Shown here: positions 17,417-25,698 of the stretch, piece by piece
How the letters are laid out: the number at the start of each line of letters is the position of its first letter
Position numbering within the stretch: the first letter of the stretch is position 1
Source of the DNA: Thiocapsa sp.
GTDB taxonomy: Bacteria; Pseudomonadota; Gammaproteobacteria; Chromatiales; Chromatiaceae
DNA length: 58,943 nucleotides
Reading direction: 5' to 3'
Assembly: GCF_022340925.1 (NCBI RefSeq)
Contig: NZ_JAJDNA010000119.1
Coordinates: 1-58,943, forward strand
Translations under genes and position numbers: made by a program
Notes under the pieces: model-generated
What the model was told of the DNA's origin: nothing
Seen by the model: the letters and a program-made list of their open reading frames with translations, nothing else
Database searches by the model: none

Positions 17417-18840
17417 GTCGCCGGACCCCTCAGATGGTGCTCTTCGATGAGATCCAGCGACTCATCGAGCGTCGTGGCCAACAGTGATCGATACATGGCC
17501 TCGGAGAGCTCGAAACCGTCGCTCCGGCAGACCGACGCGTACCAGTGCGCACTCAGCTTGGGTGTACGCCTCAGGCTTCGGTAGTCGACATGAATCAAGC
17601 CAAAACGTTTGGACAGACCCAGTGCCCACTCGAAATTGTCCAACAGACTCCAGACGAAATAGCCGTGCACATCGCTGCCTGCGTCCAACGCCTTGCGCAA
17701 CATCACGAGATACGCTGCCAGATAGTCACGCCGTTGCTGGTCGCGAACACGGCCGTCTGCTTCCACCCGGTCGGCAAAGGCGGCACCGTTCTCGGTGATA
17801 TAAACCGTCGGATTGTCGTAACGCTCCCGCAACCAGGTCAGGGTATCGAAGAAGCTGCGCGGATAGATCTCCCAGTCCATGTCGGTGTGCAGGGCGGCGG
17901 GATCGGAACTCCGTGCTAGGCGAAAACCCAGCCAGGGCAGCCAGCTTCGCTCGATGATGATGTGTGAATAGTGGTTGACGCCGACAAAATCGACCGGTTG
18001 CCCAATGAGATCCAGGTCGCCAGACTGCAGTGTCCAGTTGAAGACCGAGAGGAGGCGCTGGACTGGTCGGGGATACCGCCCTTTCAGGATGGGGTCGGCG
18101 AAAAGCCGGTTTACCAGGGCATCGATGCGCTCAGCCCGGCGTTGGTCGGATCGGGTCCGGGGAATGACCGGAAACAGGTTGAGCGCAGGTCCCACCTTGG
18201 CGTTGGGCACGAGGGCGCGGAGACGTTCGAGTGCGGCACCATGCGCAAGGAGGAGATGGTGGGCGACCCGAAAGGCCCCCAACGGCCGATGCTGGCCGGG
18301 CGCATGGTCGCCGGACACGTAGCCGGCCACCGTAACCGTGAGCGGCTCATTGATCGTAACCCAATGGCTCACCCGGTCGCCGAGGCGTCGCGCCACGACC
18401 TCGGCGTAGTCGGCAAAGCGCCAGACGGTGTCGCGCGCATCCCAGCCGCCGCGTTGCTGCTCGAACCAGGGCAGGTCCCAATGGTACAGGGTGACGAACG
18501 GCCGGATGCCACGCTCGAGCAGCCCGTCGACCAGGCGGCTGTAGAAATCGAGACCGTCCGGATTCACGCCCCGGTCGGGGGCGGAAATCACCCGTGGCCA
18601 GGATACCGAGAATCGATAAGCGCCAAGCCCGAGATCGGCCATCAACGCCAGGTCTTCCGGGTAGCGCCGATAATGATCGCAGGCAACCCGGGCATCGCTG
18701 CCGTCGCGTATCCGCCCGGGGCGGGCAGTGAAGCGATCCCAGATCGACTCAGCCTTACCGTCCGCACTCGGCGACCCCTCGATCTGGAAGGCCGCGGTCG
18801 CCGCACCCCAGATCAGATGCTCGGGAAACTCGATTCGCAT
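17413..18840 (-). CDS. Beta-glucosidase (GH1)
   Basis: This 475-residue enzyme belongs to glycoside hydrolase family 1. It starts MRIEFPEHLIWGAATAAFQIEG and has the acid/base glutamate in WVTINEP and the nucleophile glutamate in VYITENGAAF; FEWALGLSKRFGLIHVDY is the usual C-terminal substrate-binding region. No signal peptide is present, so it is cytosolic. A GTG six bases upstream is an alternative start. Coupling by ATGA to the downstream glycosyltransferase suggests they work on the same sugar conjugate, for example making and trimming a beta-glucoside. GH1 enzymes can also act as transglycosidases, so hydrolysis is only the default assignment. Confidence 0.93.
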   Translation of the reverse strand: MRIEFPEHLIWGAATAAFQIEGSPSADGKAESIWDRFTARPGRIRDGSDARVACDHYRRYPEDLALMADLGLGAYRFSVSWPRVISAPDRGVNPDGLDFYSRLVDGLLERGIRPFVTLYHWDLPWFEQQRGGWDARDTVWRFADYAEVVARRLGDRVSHWVTINEPLTVTVAGYVSGDHAPGQHRPLGAFRVAHHLLLAHGAALERLRALVPNAKVGPALNLFPVIPRTRSDQRRAERIDALVNRLFADPILKGRYPRPVQRLLSVFNWTLQSGDLDLIGQPVDFVGVNHYSHIIIERSWLPWLGFRLARSSDPAALHTDMDWEIYPRSFFDTLTWLRERYDNPTVYITENGAAFADRVEADGRVRDQQRRDYLAAYLVMLRKALDAGSDVHGYFVWSLLDNFEWALGLSKRFGLIHVDYRSLRRTPKLSAHWYASVCRSDGFELSEAMYRSLLATTLDESLDLIEEHHLRGPAT

Positions 18841-19149
18841 GATCACTCAACTCGGTGATATCGGCTCACCCGCCCGCCGTGGCGCGCGCGATTCGCGCCC
18901 GGGCGAAACCTCGGCCCGCGGGTTTCCCCGGGCAACGCCGATGCGGGCCGTACGAGGCTTAGATCAGGGGACAACCGACGGGGTTCATGGTAGCTTGAGC
19001 CCTCGTCGAGCGAGGAGGCCCGGGCATCTTCGCCCGGATGACAACCGTAGCCGAGGCGCCCGTCGAGTCGATGGGCCGGTGAGCTCGCTGCCGTGCGGCG
19101 CCCCTTCATGCGGCCAGCTCGGCGTCGCCCTGAGCCAGGAGAATCCGCA
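18841..19149. other. Divergent intergenic region, no gene seen
   Basis: These 309 bases separate the GH1 gene (-) from the EipA-like gene (+). No reading frame with a recognisable product occurs. Sigma-70-type hexamers are not obvious on either strand. The ribosome site AGGAG for the EipA-like gene is at its right edge. Confidence 0.45.
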
Positions 19150-19695
19150 ATGCGAAGACTCGTGAAAACCGTGGCACTGCTATTCTGGATCGTCACGCCG
19201 GCCACCGCTGATGATACGTTCAGCGAGCAGGAAATCGTCGCAAGGGTCGAGGGATTCTTCGGCCAGGGGGCCGAGCAGATCGCGCTGGTCGTCCAGAAGA
19301 TATTCAAGGACCAGGGCGAGCCGAACGCCTATATCGCCGGCGAAGAGGTTGCAGGCGCACTCGCCGTCGGGCTGCGCTATGGCCGCGGCACCCTGAACCT
19401 GAAATATGAACCGGAACGACCCGTCTACTGGCAGGGTCCTTCGATCGGTTTCGACATCGGCTTCAATGCATCGAAGGTCTTCATCCTCGTCTATCGGCTA
19501 CCCGCTGCCGAGGCACTCTATCAGCGCTTCCCCGGGGTCGAGGGTAGCCTCTATTTCGTGGGCGGCGTCGGCGCGAACTACCTCCAGTCGGGTGATGTGG
19601 TCCTGGCGCCGATCCGCTTCGGGGCGGGTTGGCGCCAAGGCGTGAGCGCCGGCTACATGGACTTCACGGACAGGGCACACATCAACCCCTTCTGA
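19150..19695 (+). CDS. EipA/DUF1134-family periplasmic protein
   Basis: This 181-residue protein begins at ATG 19150 (AGGAG upstream) with a Sec signal peptide MRRLVKTVALLFWIVTPATA, cleaved near ATA-DD. The mature part has the DUF1134 pattern: FSEQEIVARVEGFFGQGAEQ, then a glycine-rich small beta barrel with VGLRYGRGTL, WQGPSIGFDIGFNASKVF and FVGGVGANYLQ. In Brucella and Caulobacter the family member EipA supports cell-envelope integrity. A periplasmic role is likely, but the gammaproteobacterial versions are not well studied. It is 23 bases before the phosphoesterase gene and probably co-transcribed with it. Confidence 0.85.
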   Translation: MRRLVKTVALLFWIVTPATADDTFSEQEIVARVEGFFGQGAEQIALVVQKIFKDQGEPNAYIAGEEVAGALAVGLRYGRGTLNLKYEPERPVYWQGPSIGFDIGFNASKVFILVYRLPAAEALYQRFPGVEGSLYFVGGVGANYLQSGDVVLAPIRFGAGWRQGVSAGYMDFTDRAHINPF

Positions 19696-19718
19696 GGCAC
19701 CCAAACACATCCCCAAGC

Positions 19719-20672
19719 ATGGACCCCTTCGAAGAACCCGCTGACCTCGCGGACCTGACCGCACGCATCGGCCGTATTCATCTGCGCCAGCGGCTGGGGC
19801 TGGAAGGAGACCATGAGGTCTTCGTGCTGCGCCGCCCGGGCGCGCATTTTTTCTACCCGGAGAATTGGTACTCTGTCCACGGTGTGATTCGCGCCTGTCT
19901 GCGTCTGAGCGGGCTCTACAATCGCGCCCAACGCAATGCCCGAAGCATCCGGGTCAGGCATCACCCAGTCGTCATCCCGGATTTGCCCTCTGCCTTCAAC
20001 GGCTATCGCATCCTGCACCTCAGCGACCTGCATGTCGACATGGAGAGGCGAAATACCCACGCCATCAGCGAGCAGGTGCGCGAGCTGAAATACGACCTAT
20101 GCGTGCTCACCGGAGACTATCGTGCCCGCACCTTCGGGCCCATTGATCAGGTGCTGGCGGGGATGGCGACCATCCGTCTCCAGCTGCAGGAGCCCATCTA
20201 CGGCGTCCTGGGCAACCATGACACGCTGCGCCTGGTGCCCGGCCTGGAGAAATTGGGTATCCGGCTGCTGTTGAACGAGGCCATCGTCATCGAGCGTGCC
20301 GGCCAGTCGCTCCACCTGGCAGGCGTCGACGACGCACACTACTACCAGGTTCACAATATCGAACGCGCCTCCACCGCGATCCCGGACGATGCCGTCTCCA
20401 TCCTCCTCTCCCACACCCCGGAGATCTATCGACTGGCCGCGCACGCGGGCTTCAACCTGATGCTCAGCGGCCATACCCATGGCGGGCAGATCTGCCTGCC
20501 CGGCGGCATCCCGATCGTCTGGGACGCCCGCTGCCCCCGTGCCATGGCAGCAGGCCCGTGGAGATACGCGGACCTGATCGGCTACACCTCGGTCGGCGCG
20601 GGGACTTCCGTGGTCAACGCGCGGCTCAACTGCCCGCCCGAGATCACCGTCCACGAGCTGCGTACGGGCTGA
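19719..20672 (+). CDS. Metallophosphoesterase
   Basis: This 317-residue protein has all calcineurin-like metal motifs in order: ILHLSDLHVD (D-x-H), VLTGDY (GD), GVLGNHD (GNH), ILLSHTPE and LSGHTHGGQICLP (GHTH). It resembles YaeI/YkuE phosphodiesterases, which act at the membrane on lipid-linked substrates. No signal peptide or clear transmembrane helix is seen; the N-terminal 90 residues precede the catalytic core and contain a moderately hydrophobic FFYPENWYSVHGVIRACLRL stretch that could contact membrane. ATG 19719 gives a normal start shortly after the EipA-like stop. The substrate is unknown. Confidence 0.88.
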   Translation: MDPFEEPADLADLTARIGRIHLRQRLGLEGDHEVFVLRRPGAHFFYPENWYSVHGVIRACLRLSGLYNRAQRNARSIRVRHHPVVIPDLPSAFNGYRILHLSDLHVDMERRNTHAISEQVRELKYDLCVLTGDYRARTFGPIDQVLAGMATIRLQLQEPIYGVLGNHDTLRLVPGLEKLGIRLLLNEAIVIERAGQSLHLAGVDDAHYYQVHNIERASTAIPDDAVSILLSHTPEIYRLAAHAGFNLMLSGHTHGGQICLPGGIPIVWDARCPRAMAAGPWRYADLIGYTSVGAGTSVVNARLNCPPEITVHELRTG

Positions 20673-20720
20673 CACCACAAGAGGCCAGCCGAGACCGCGC
20701 CCCGGCGGGGGTGAGCAACA

Positions 20721-21236
20721 CTAAGGTTGGCGCCATTTACGGACCGATCGACGCGAAGCCAGGCACGCCGCGGAGCGCACCCTCCCGGCAAGCGGCGTCA
20801 AGACAAGATCGATCAGCACAAACCCAAGAACGACGATCGCCGCCTGGCCGGCCGACAGCTCGATACTCGTTTGCACGGCGAGCACCGGCATGAGGGCCTC
20901 GGGGAGCTGATCCAGGAACATCACGTTGTCGCTGGGTTGGCGGCCGATGCGCCGCTTCAGAAAGCTCGCGGTCATATCCCCAAGCATCGCGGCGATCGCC
21001 GCGACCAGTCCAACCAGCCATGGGAGACCCAGTACGGACGCAAGCAGCGGCGTGGTGAGGACAGCCGCACCGAGCCCACGCCAGGTCTTGGATGCCCCAA
21101 GCAGGGGACGACCGTCGAGAAAACACCGCGCGCCATCCAGGGGCCAGTCGAAGCGATGGCCAAAGACCAGACGCGCCAATACCGGAGCGGCGTTGGCCCA
21201 GACCACCAGCAACAGCATCTGCAGGGTCGACGTCAT
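20721..21236 (-). CDS. CDP-archaeol synthase (CarS/DUF46)-like membrane protein
   Basis: This 171-residue protein is mostly hydrophobic, with four or five helices. It has the DUF46 pattern: NAAPVLAR near the start, GRPLLGASKTWRGL, then GDMTASFLKRRIGRQPSD and FLDQLPEAL. CarS in archaea joins CTP to unsaturated archaetidic acid and is related to bacterial CdsA. Bacterial homologs exist with unproved substrates, possibly a CDP-alcohol or polyprenyl lipid. The aspartates in LGDM and LDQL correspond to conserved positions in the CdsA/CarS family. It is likely an inner-membrane protein. The ribosome site is unclear. Confidence 0.8.
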   Translation of the reverse strand: MTSTLQMLLLVVWANAAPVLARLVFGHRFDWPLDGARCFLDGRPLLGASKTWRGLGAAVLTTPLLASVLGLPWLVGLVAAIAAMLGDMTASFLKRRIGRQPSDNVMFLDQLPEALMPVLAVQTSIELSAGQAAIVVLGFVLIDLVLTPLAGRVRSAACLASRRSVRKWRQP

Positions 21237-21293
21237 CCCGGCACTGTGGGGTGTCGAGGGATCGACCGACGGTTGATGCTGCCGCCCCGCCCC

Positions 21294-21764
21294 TTAAACG
21301 TGCTGACCGACGTCGACTGGCTCGGCACCCTCTAGCAAGATCGCAAATTGCGCACCGTCCACCCTGACCAGATTCTCGTGGTCCCCGCATTCAAAGTAGA
21401 CCTCCGGCAACCCCAGAAGGCTCCGATCCACGACTGTCCGGAGCTCATAGGCCGCGCCGATCGGCGGCACCGCGCCCGGCTCGCAGTCCGGGAAGAGCTC
21501 GGCCAGCTCGTCCTCCGTCGCAAGCCCCGCGGGCTCACCAAGATACGTATGGACTCGCCCGAGATGCACATGATAGTCGGAGGGTACGACCACCAGCAGG
21601 GAGTGTCCCCCGTGACTCAACACGACCCCTTTCGCCAAACGGTCGCCCGGAACATGTGCCGCCTGCGCGGTATCCATGCTCGATCCGGTGTGCGGATGAC
21701 GCACCAGGGAATATTCCACGCATTGTTCCTTGAGATAGGACTCGAGCCGACTTGAGATGGACAT
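21294..21764 (-). CDS. YbaK/EbsC-family aminoacyl-tRNA deacylase
   Basis: This 156-residue single-domain protein belongs to the YbaK/ProRS-INS superfamily that hydrolyses mischarged tRNA. Landmarks are SMDTAQAAHVPGDRLAKGVVL, with the catalytic-site lysine, and the C-terminal GAVPPIGAAYELRTVVDRSL, the family GxxPP motif. GGAGGTCATC precedes ATG 21764. Members include YbaK (Cys-tRNA-Pro), ProXp-ala and others, and sequence alone does not pick one. It lies 57 bases upstream of the CarS-like gene on the same strand. Confidence 0.88.
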   Translation of the reverse strand: MSISSRLESYLKEQCVEYSLVRHPHTGSSMDTAQAAHVPGDRLAKGVVLSHGGHSLLVVVPSDYHVHLGRVHTYLGEPAGLATEDELAELFPDCEPGAVPPIGAAYELRTVVDRSLLGLPEVYFECGDHENLVRVDGAQFAILLEGAEPVDVGQHV

Positions 21765-21863
21765 GATGACCTCCGCGCGGTTTGCCCATAACCAAGTCTA
21801 GACCCTGTGGCGATGGATCTACAGGGGTAAGCCCCAAGCCCACCCGAACACCCGCAGAGCGCT

Positions 21864-22661
21864 TCAGGCCTTCAGTTGGGCGTTCAGATGGGGCCGGAGA
21901 AGATCGAGCATCGCGCGGTGCACCTTGAGATTTCCGGCGACCAGATTACCGGTCTCGAGATAACGCTTACCGCCTCCCAAGTCGGACACGGTGCCGCCGG
22001 CCTCCATGATCAAGAGGGCGCCCGCCGCACAGTCCCACTGCGACAGACCGAGCTCCCAGAAGCCATCGGTGCGCCCGGCGGCGACGTACGCGAGATCCAG
22101 CGCCGCCGATCCCGGACGGCGTAGCCCGGCGGTGGCGAGGGTCATATCCTTGAACATGCCCAGGTAGGTGTCGATGTGGCGCAGATTCCGGAAAGGGAAA
22201 CCGGTACCGATTAAGGCCCCGTCGAGCGACGGGCGCTTGCCGACACGCACCTTGCGATCGTTCAGTTGCGCGCCCTGGCCACGCGCGGCGCTGAACAGCT
22301 CCTCACGCAACGGATCGTAGACCACGCCGCATTCGAGCTGCCCCTTGTATCGGAGAGCGATCGAAACGGAAAACTGGGGAAAGCCGTGCAGGTAATTGGT
22401 GGTCCCGTCCAATGGGTCAATGACCCATTGGTAGTCGCCCCGGCCTTGTGCGCCGCTCTCCTCGGCAAGGATCGCATGATCGGGAAACCGCGCCCGCAGC
22501 TCTTGGATGATGAGCGCCTCGGCATGGCGGTCGATCTCGCTGACGAAATCGTTGCGGCTCTTGGACTCGACCCTGAGGGTGTCGACGCGATCCACATAGC
22601 GCAAGAGCAGCTTGCCAGCGCTGCGTGCGGCGCGAATCGCGATGTTGAGACTCGGATGCAT
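21864..22661 (-). CDS. suhB: Inositol-1-monophosphatase family protein (SuhB)
   Basis: This 265-residue Mg-dependent phosphatase starts at ATG 22661. Metal-site motifs are ILAEESG (Glu), WVIDPLDGTTNYLHG (DPxDGTxN) and LSQWDCAAGALLIMEAGG (WDxAA). In E. coli SuhB also joins the rRNA antitermination complex with Nus factors. The gene is divergent from trmJ, the same order seen in many Gammaproteobacteria, which supports the SuhB name. Only 75 bases separate the two starts, so both promoters overlap in that gap. Confidence 0.94.
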   Translation of the reverse strand: MHPSLNIAIRAARSAGKLLLRYVDRVDTLRVESKSRNDFVSEIDRHAEALIIQELRARFPDHAILAEESGAQGRGDYQWVIDPLDGTTNYLHGFPQFSVSIALRYKGQLECGVVYDPLREELFSAARGQGAQLNDRKVRVGKRPSLDGALIGTGFPFRNLRHIDTYLGMFKDMTLATAGLRRPGSAALDLAYVAAGRTDGFWELGLSQWDCAAGALLIMEAGGTVSDLGGGKRYLETGNLVAGNLKVHRAMLDLLRPHLNAQLKA

Positions 22662-22697
22662 AGCGCGAACGATACCCGATGCGCACCACCGATCAAA

Positions 22698-22710
22698 GAT
22701 TGACAATCTA
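22698..22710. promoter_or_regulatory. Palindrome in the suhB/trmJ divergent promoter gap
   Basis: AGATTGACAATCT is palindromic around a central A and sits in the most AT-rich part of the 75-base gap between the suhB and trmJ starts. It contains a TTGACA. Its placement suits a shared operator or overlapping -35 elements, but no clear -10 could be matched for either direction. Confidence 0.35.
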
Positions 22711-22736
22711 ATGATTTTCTGAAGAACTTGCATGGC

Positions 22737-23504
22737 ATGACAGAGCAGCCGACAGCCGCGCTCGCGCGCATTCGCTTCGTCCTGGTCGAGCCCAGCCTCA
22801 GCGGGAACGTGGGTGCCGCAGCCCGCGCGATGAAGACCATGGGACTCTCTCGCCTGGAGTTGGTCGCGCCGAGGCAAGCCCCGGATGCCGATGCCCTGGC
22901 CCGTGCCTGCGGTGCGGACGATCTGCTGCAGCGCGCCGGGATACATGTCGATCTCGCCGGGGCGATCGTGGGCTGCCGCCTCGTGATCGGCGCGAGTGCA
23001 CGCCTCCGGACCCTCGATTGGCCAGTCCTGGAGCCGCCAGACTGCGCACGGCGACTGCTCATGGAGGCAGCCGAAGGGGATGTCGCCTTGCTGTTGGGGC
23101 GAGAGAGCTCAGGGCTGACCAATGCCGAGCTGTCGCGCTGCCAGTATCTGGCCCACATTCCGACCGAGCCGGGCTTCAGCTCACTCAACCTGGCCGCCGC
23201 CGCCCAGGTCTTTGCGTACGAGATTCGGCGCTGCTGGCGCGAGGACCGGCGTGAACAGCCGGCCGAGCCAGGCAGGACTGTCGCCACAGCGGACGAGCTC
23301 GAGGGCCTGCATCGGCACCTGGAGGAGACCCTCCGGGAGATCGGCTTCGGTGACCCGGATCACTCGAAGAAGCTTCTGTTGCGTCTGCGCCGACTCCTTA
23401 ATCGCGCGCGACCCGATCAGGTCGAGATCAACATCCTGCGGGGCATCCTCAGTGCGGCACAGGGACGCAAGGCAGACAGGCGGCGGGCGAATCCGGCAGA
23501 ATGA
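22737..23504 (+). CDS. trmJ: tRNA (cytidine/uridine-2'-O-)-methyltransferase TrmJ
   Basis: This 255-residue SPOUT-class enzyme methylates the ribose at position 32 of tRNA. It shows the three SpoU motifs: [38 protein letters not shown] and [19 protein letters not shown], the last forming the knotted SAM site. A helical C-terminal extension (about 165-255) is typical of TrmJ over TrmH. ATG 22737 was chosen; an in-frame TTG at 22728 is possible. The order trmJ-cysE-iscR, divergent from suhB, is conserved in gammaproteobacteria. Confidence 0.94.
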   Translation: MTEQPTAALARIRFVLVEPSLSGNVGAAARAMKTMGLSRLELVAPRQAPDADALARACGADDLLQRAGIHVDLAGAIVGCRLVIGASARLRTLDWPVLEPPDCARRLLMEAAEGDVALLLGRESSGLTNAELSRCQYLAHIPTEPGFSSLNLAAAAQVFAYEIRRCWREDRREQPAEPGRTVATADELEGLHRHLEETLREIGFGDPDHSKKLLLRLRRLLNRARPDQVEINILRGILSAAQGRKADRRRANPAE

Positions 23505-23553
23505 CAGGGCGCCTGCACCCAGTGCCCAGTCCAGAATCAAAGGGAATGCCGAC

Positions 23554-24366
23554 ATGCTCAATCGATTGAGGGAAGACATCGCCAGTGTGTTCGAGCGCGA
23601 CCCGGCGGCGCGCACCGGCTTCGAGGTCTTCACCACCTATCCGGGCCTGCACGCGGTGTTGATGCATCGGCTCGCGCATCGCCTCTGGAAGCAGGATCTC
23701 AAATGGCTGGCGCGCCTCTTGTCGAACGTGGCGCGACTCTTCACCGGGATCGAGATCCATCCGGGCGCGGTCATCGGCCGGCGCTTCTTCATCGATCATG
23801 GGATGGGGGTCGTCATTGGCGAGACGGCGGTCATCGGCGACGATTGCACGCTTTATCATGGCGTCACGCTGGGCGGCACCACCTGGCAGAAAGGCAAGAG
23901 GCATCCCACGCTCGGGCGCGACGTGGTGGTCGGGGCGGGGGCCAAGGTCCTGGGTCCACTCGAGATCGGCGACGGCGTTCGGATCGGCTCGAACGCCGTC
24001 GTCGTGAAATCCGTCCCGGCCGGAGCGACGGTGGTGGGGGTTCCGGGTCGCATCATCGAGCCGGCGAAGGACGAGGCGACCCGTCGGCGGGCCGACACCG
24101 CCAAACGCATCGGCTTCGATGCCTACGGGGCGACCCGCGACGCGCCCGACCCCATCGCCAACGCCATCAACCGGATGTTGGATCACATCCACCACATGGA
24201 TCAGCGCATGGAGCTCATGTCGCGCGCACTTGAGACCCACGGCATCATGCATCACTTCGAGCACGATCCCACACTCGACAAGGTCGAGATCCCGCCCGCA
24301 GCCGCGCCGGACGAAGCGGGAGGCGACGACCCCGGTCTCATTTCTCGCAGATCTGATACGGATTAA
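23554..24366 (+). CDS. cysE: Serine O-acetyltransferase
   Basis: This 270-residue left-handed beta-helix enzyme acetylates serine to O-acetylserine, the carbon skeleton onto which sulfide is placed to form cysteine. The N-terminal helices (about 1-60) have [20 protein letters not shown] and [14 protein letters not shown]. The hexapeptide domain includes [29 protein letters not shown] with the catalytic His-Asp region, and [14 protein letters not shown] longer C-tail of about 90 residues after the helix carries [14 protein letters not shown]. It is 49 bases after trmJ and 62 before iscR, a likely operon linking cysteine supply to Fe-S control. Confidence 0.95.
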   Translation: MLNRLREDIASVFERDPAARTGFEVFTTYPGLHAVLMHRLAHRLWKQDLKWLARLLSNVARLFTGIEIHPGAVIGRRFFIDHGMGVVIGETAVIGDDCTLYHGVTLGGTTWQKGKRHPTLGRDVVVGAGAKVLGPLEIGDGVRIGSNAVVVKSVPAGATVVGVPGRIIEPAKDEATRRRADTAKRIGFDAYGATRDAPDPIANAINRMLDHIHHMDQRMELMSRALETHGIMHHFEHDPTLDKVEIPPAAAPDEAGGDDPGLISRRSDTD

Positions 24367-24428
24367 TTGAACGCCTTGGTTGGATAACGTATGATCGGGC
24401 GATTTATCGACAAAGGAGCCGGTTGGAC

Positions 24429-24911
24429 GTGAGACTGACAACGAAAGGCCGCTATGCGGTGACGGCAATGCTCGATCTCGCCATCCATCAAGGGCAAGGA
24501 CCGATCGCTCTGGCGGACATTGCCCAACGCCAGGGGATCTCGCTCTCATACCTCGAGCAACTCTTCGCGAAACTGAGGCGTCGCGCACTCGTGACCAGTG
24601 TCCGCGGCCCGGGTGGCGGATACAACCTCGCACGTCAGGCCTCGGACATCCATATCGCCGAGGTGATCTCCGCAGTGGACGAAAATGTCGATACGACCCG
24701 CTGCGGTGGTGCGCATAATTGCCAGAACAATGGTCCCTGCCTGACCCATGACCTGTGGCACGACCTCAGCGATCGGATCTACGACTATCTGAATCGAATC
24801 AGTCTGCAACAACTGGTTGATCGCCGCCATGATGCCCACGCTCGACCCGGTACGGCCTGCACCGCGGTCGACGTCAAGCTCGGCGTTCAGCGCATCGTCG
24901 CCAACGCCTGA
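24429..24911 (+). CDS. iscR: Fe-S cluster regulator IscR (Rrf2 family)
   Basis: This 160-residue winged-helix regulator starts at GTG 24429, giving the usual [15 protein letters not shown]; a TTG at 24423 is nearer to the AAGGAG site and is an alternative. DNA-binding residues [14 protein letters not shown] and the wing [10 protein letters not shown] are standard. Cluster ligands Cys92, Cys98, Cys104 and His107 fall at exactly the E. coli numbers. With a [2Fe-2S] cluster IscR represses the isc operon. Here no iscSUA follows; the next gene is a convergent rhodanese. No clear IscR box was found in the 62 bases upstream. Confidence 0.94.
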   Translation: MRLTTKGRYAVTAMLDLAIHQGQGPIALADIAQRQGISLSYLEQLFAKLRRRALVTSVRGPGGGYNLARQASDIHIAEVISAVDENVDTTRCGGAHNCQNNGPCLTHDLWHDLSDRIYDYLNRISLQQLVDRRHDAHARPGTACTAVDVKLGVQRIVANA

Positions 24912-25109
24912 AGGCGCGCGCCGCAAAGCCGAAGCGCAGCCCGAGAGATCCTCTGCCAGCTTGATCTGTTGAGCACCTGTCGAGGCGACTCGGAGGATCG
25001 ACGAGCGGCGCCGGCGCGGAAGCCCTGAAAGCCGGCCGTCACCCCGCCCGAACGGGCTGGCGCAGGCAGCCCCTGAAAGGACGCAGGGACGCGCGGAATC
25101 GACCGCGCG

Positions 25110-25538
25110 TCAGCACTGCTCCCAGGGCAAGCCGCGGAAGCGCCAGCCACCCAGCGTGCTGCGGTGATGATGGTCGTCGAGATCGCCCTCGAAACCCTCG
25201 TCGACGTGATAGACGGCCGTGAGGCCGTCGCGGGTGAGGGCCTTGCCGGCCTCGAGCGAGCGCTTGCCGCTGCGGCAAATCAGGATCACGGGCGCACATG
25301 GCCCACCCGGATCGCAGACCGCGCCACCGAGTAAGAGCTTGCGGATCTCGGTGACGAAATGGGGATTGATGACCCAGTCCGGCTCGTCAATCCATGGAAC
25401 ATGCACCGCACCTTTGGGGTGGCCCACGAACAAAAACTCCATCGAGGAGCGGATGTCCACCAGAACGGCCTGGGGATGCTCTTCGAGCATCTCGAATGCC
25501 TCTTGCGGTGTCAGGGATTTCGGTAGGTCGTCGTTCAC
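25110..25538 (-). CDS. Rhodanese-domain protein
   Basis: This 142-residue protein is a single rhodanese domain. It begins at GTG 25538 (AGAGGA upstream) with SLTPQEAFEMLEEHPQAVLVDIRSSMEFLFVGHPKGAVHVPW, and has the active-site loop LICRSGKRS with Cys88. Rhodaneses carry persulfide sulfur between donors and acceptors. A cysteine at 75, one at 81 and the C-terminal CysC-end (PWEQC) are extra. The histidine run DDHHHRSTLGGWRFRGLPW near the end is a feature of one bacterial rhodanese subgroup. No signal peptide, so it is cytosolic. It converges on iscR but shares no operon. Confidence 0.88.
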   Translation of the reverse strand: MNDDLPKSLTPQEAFEMLEEHPQAVLVDIRSSMEFLFVGHPKGAVHVPWIDEPDWVINPHFVTEIRKLLLGGAVCDPGGPCAPVILICRSGKRSLEAGKALTRDGLTAVYHVDEGFEGDLDDHHHRSTLGGWRFRGLPWEQC

Positions 25539-25698
25539 GCGGACATTCCTCTTTTGGTGGTGACTGTTTCAATGGTCGCCCCCAGACAGGCGTCTCTGGT
25601 GGTCGACCCGGACGCGCAGTCTAGCAAAACTCCCGGAACTGTCCTCCGGATGCGAGGCCGCGGACGGGTTCCCGCCCGAGAGATGCCGGCCGGTCGTC

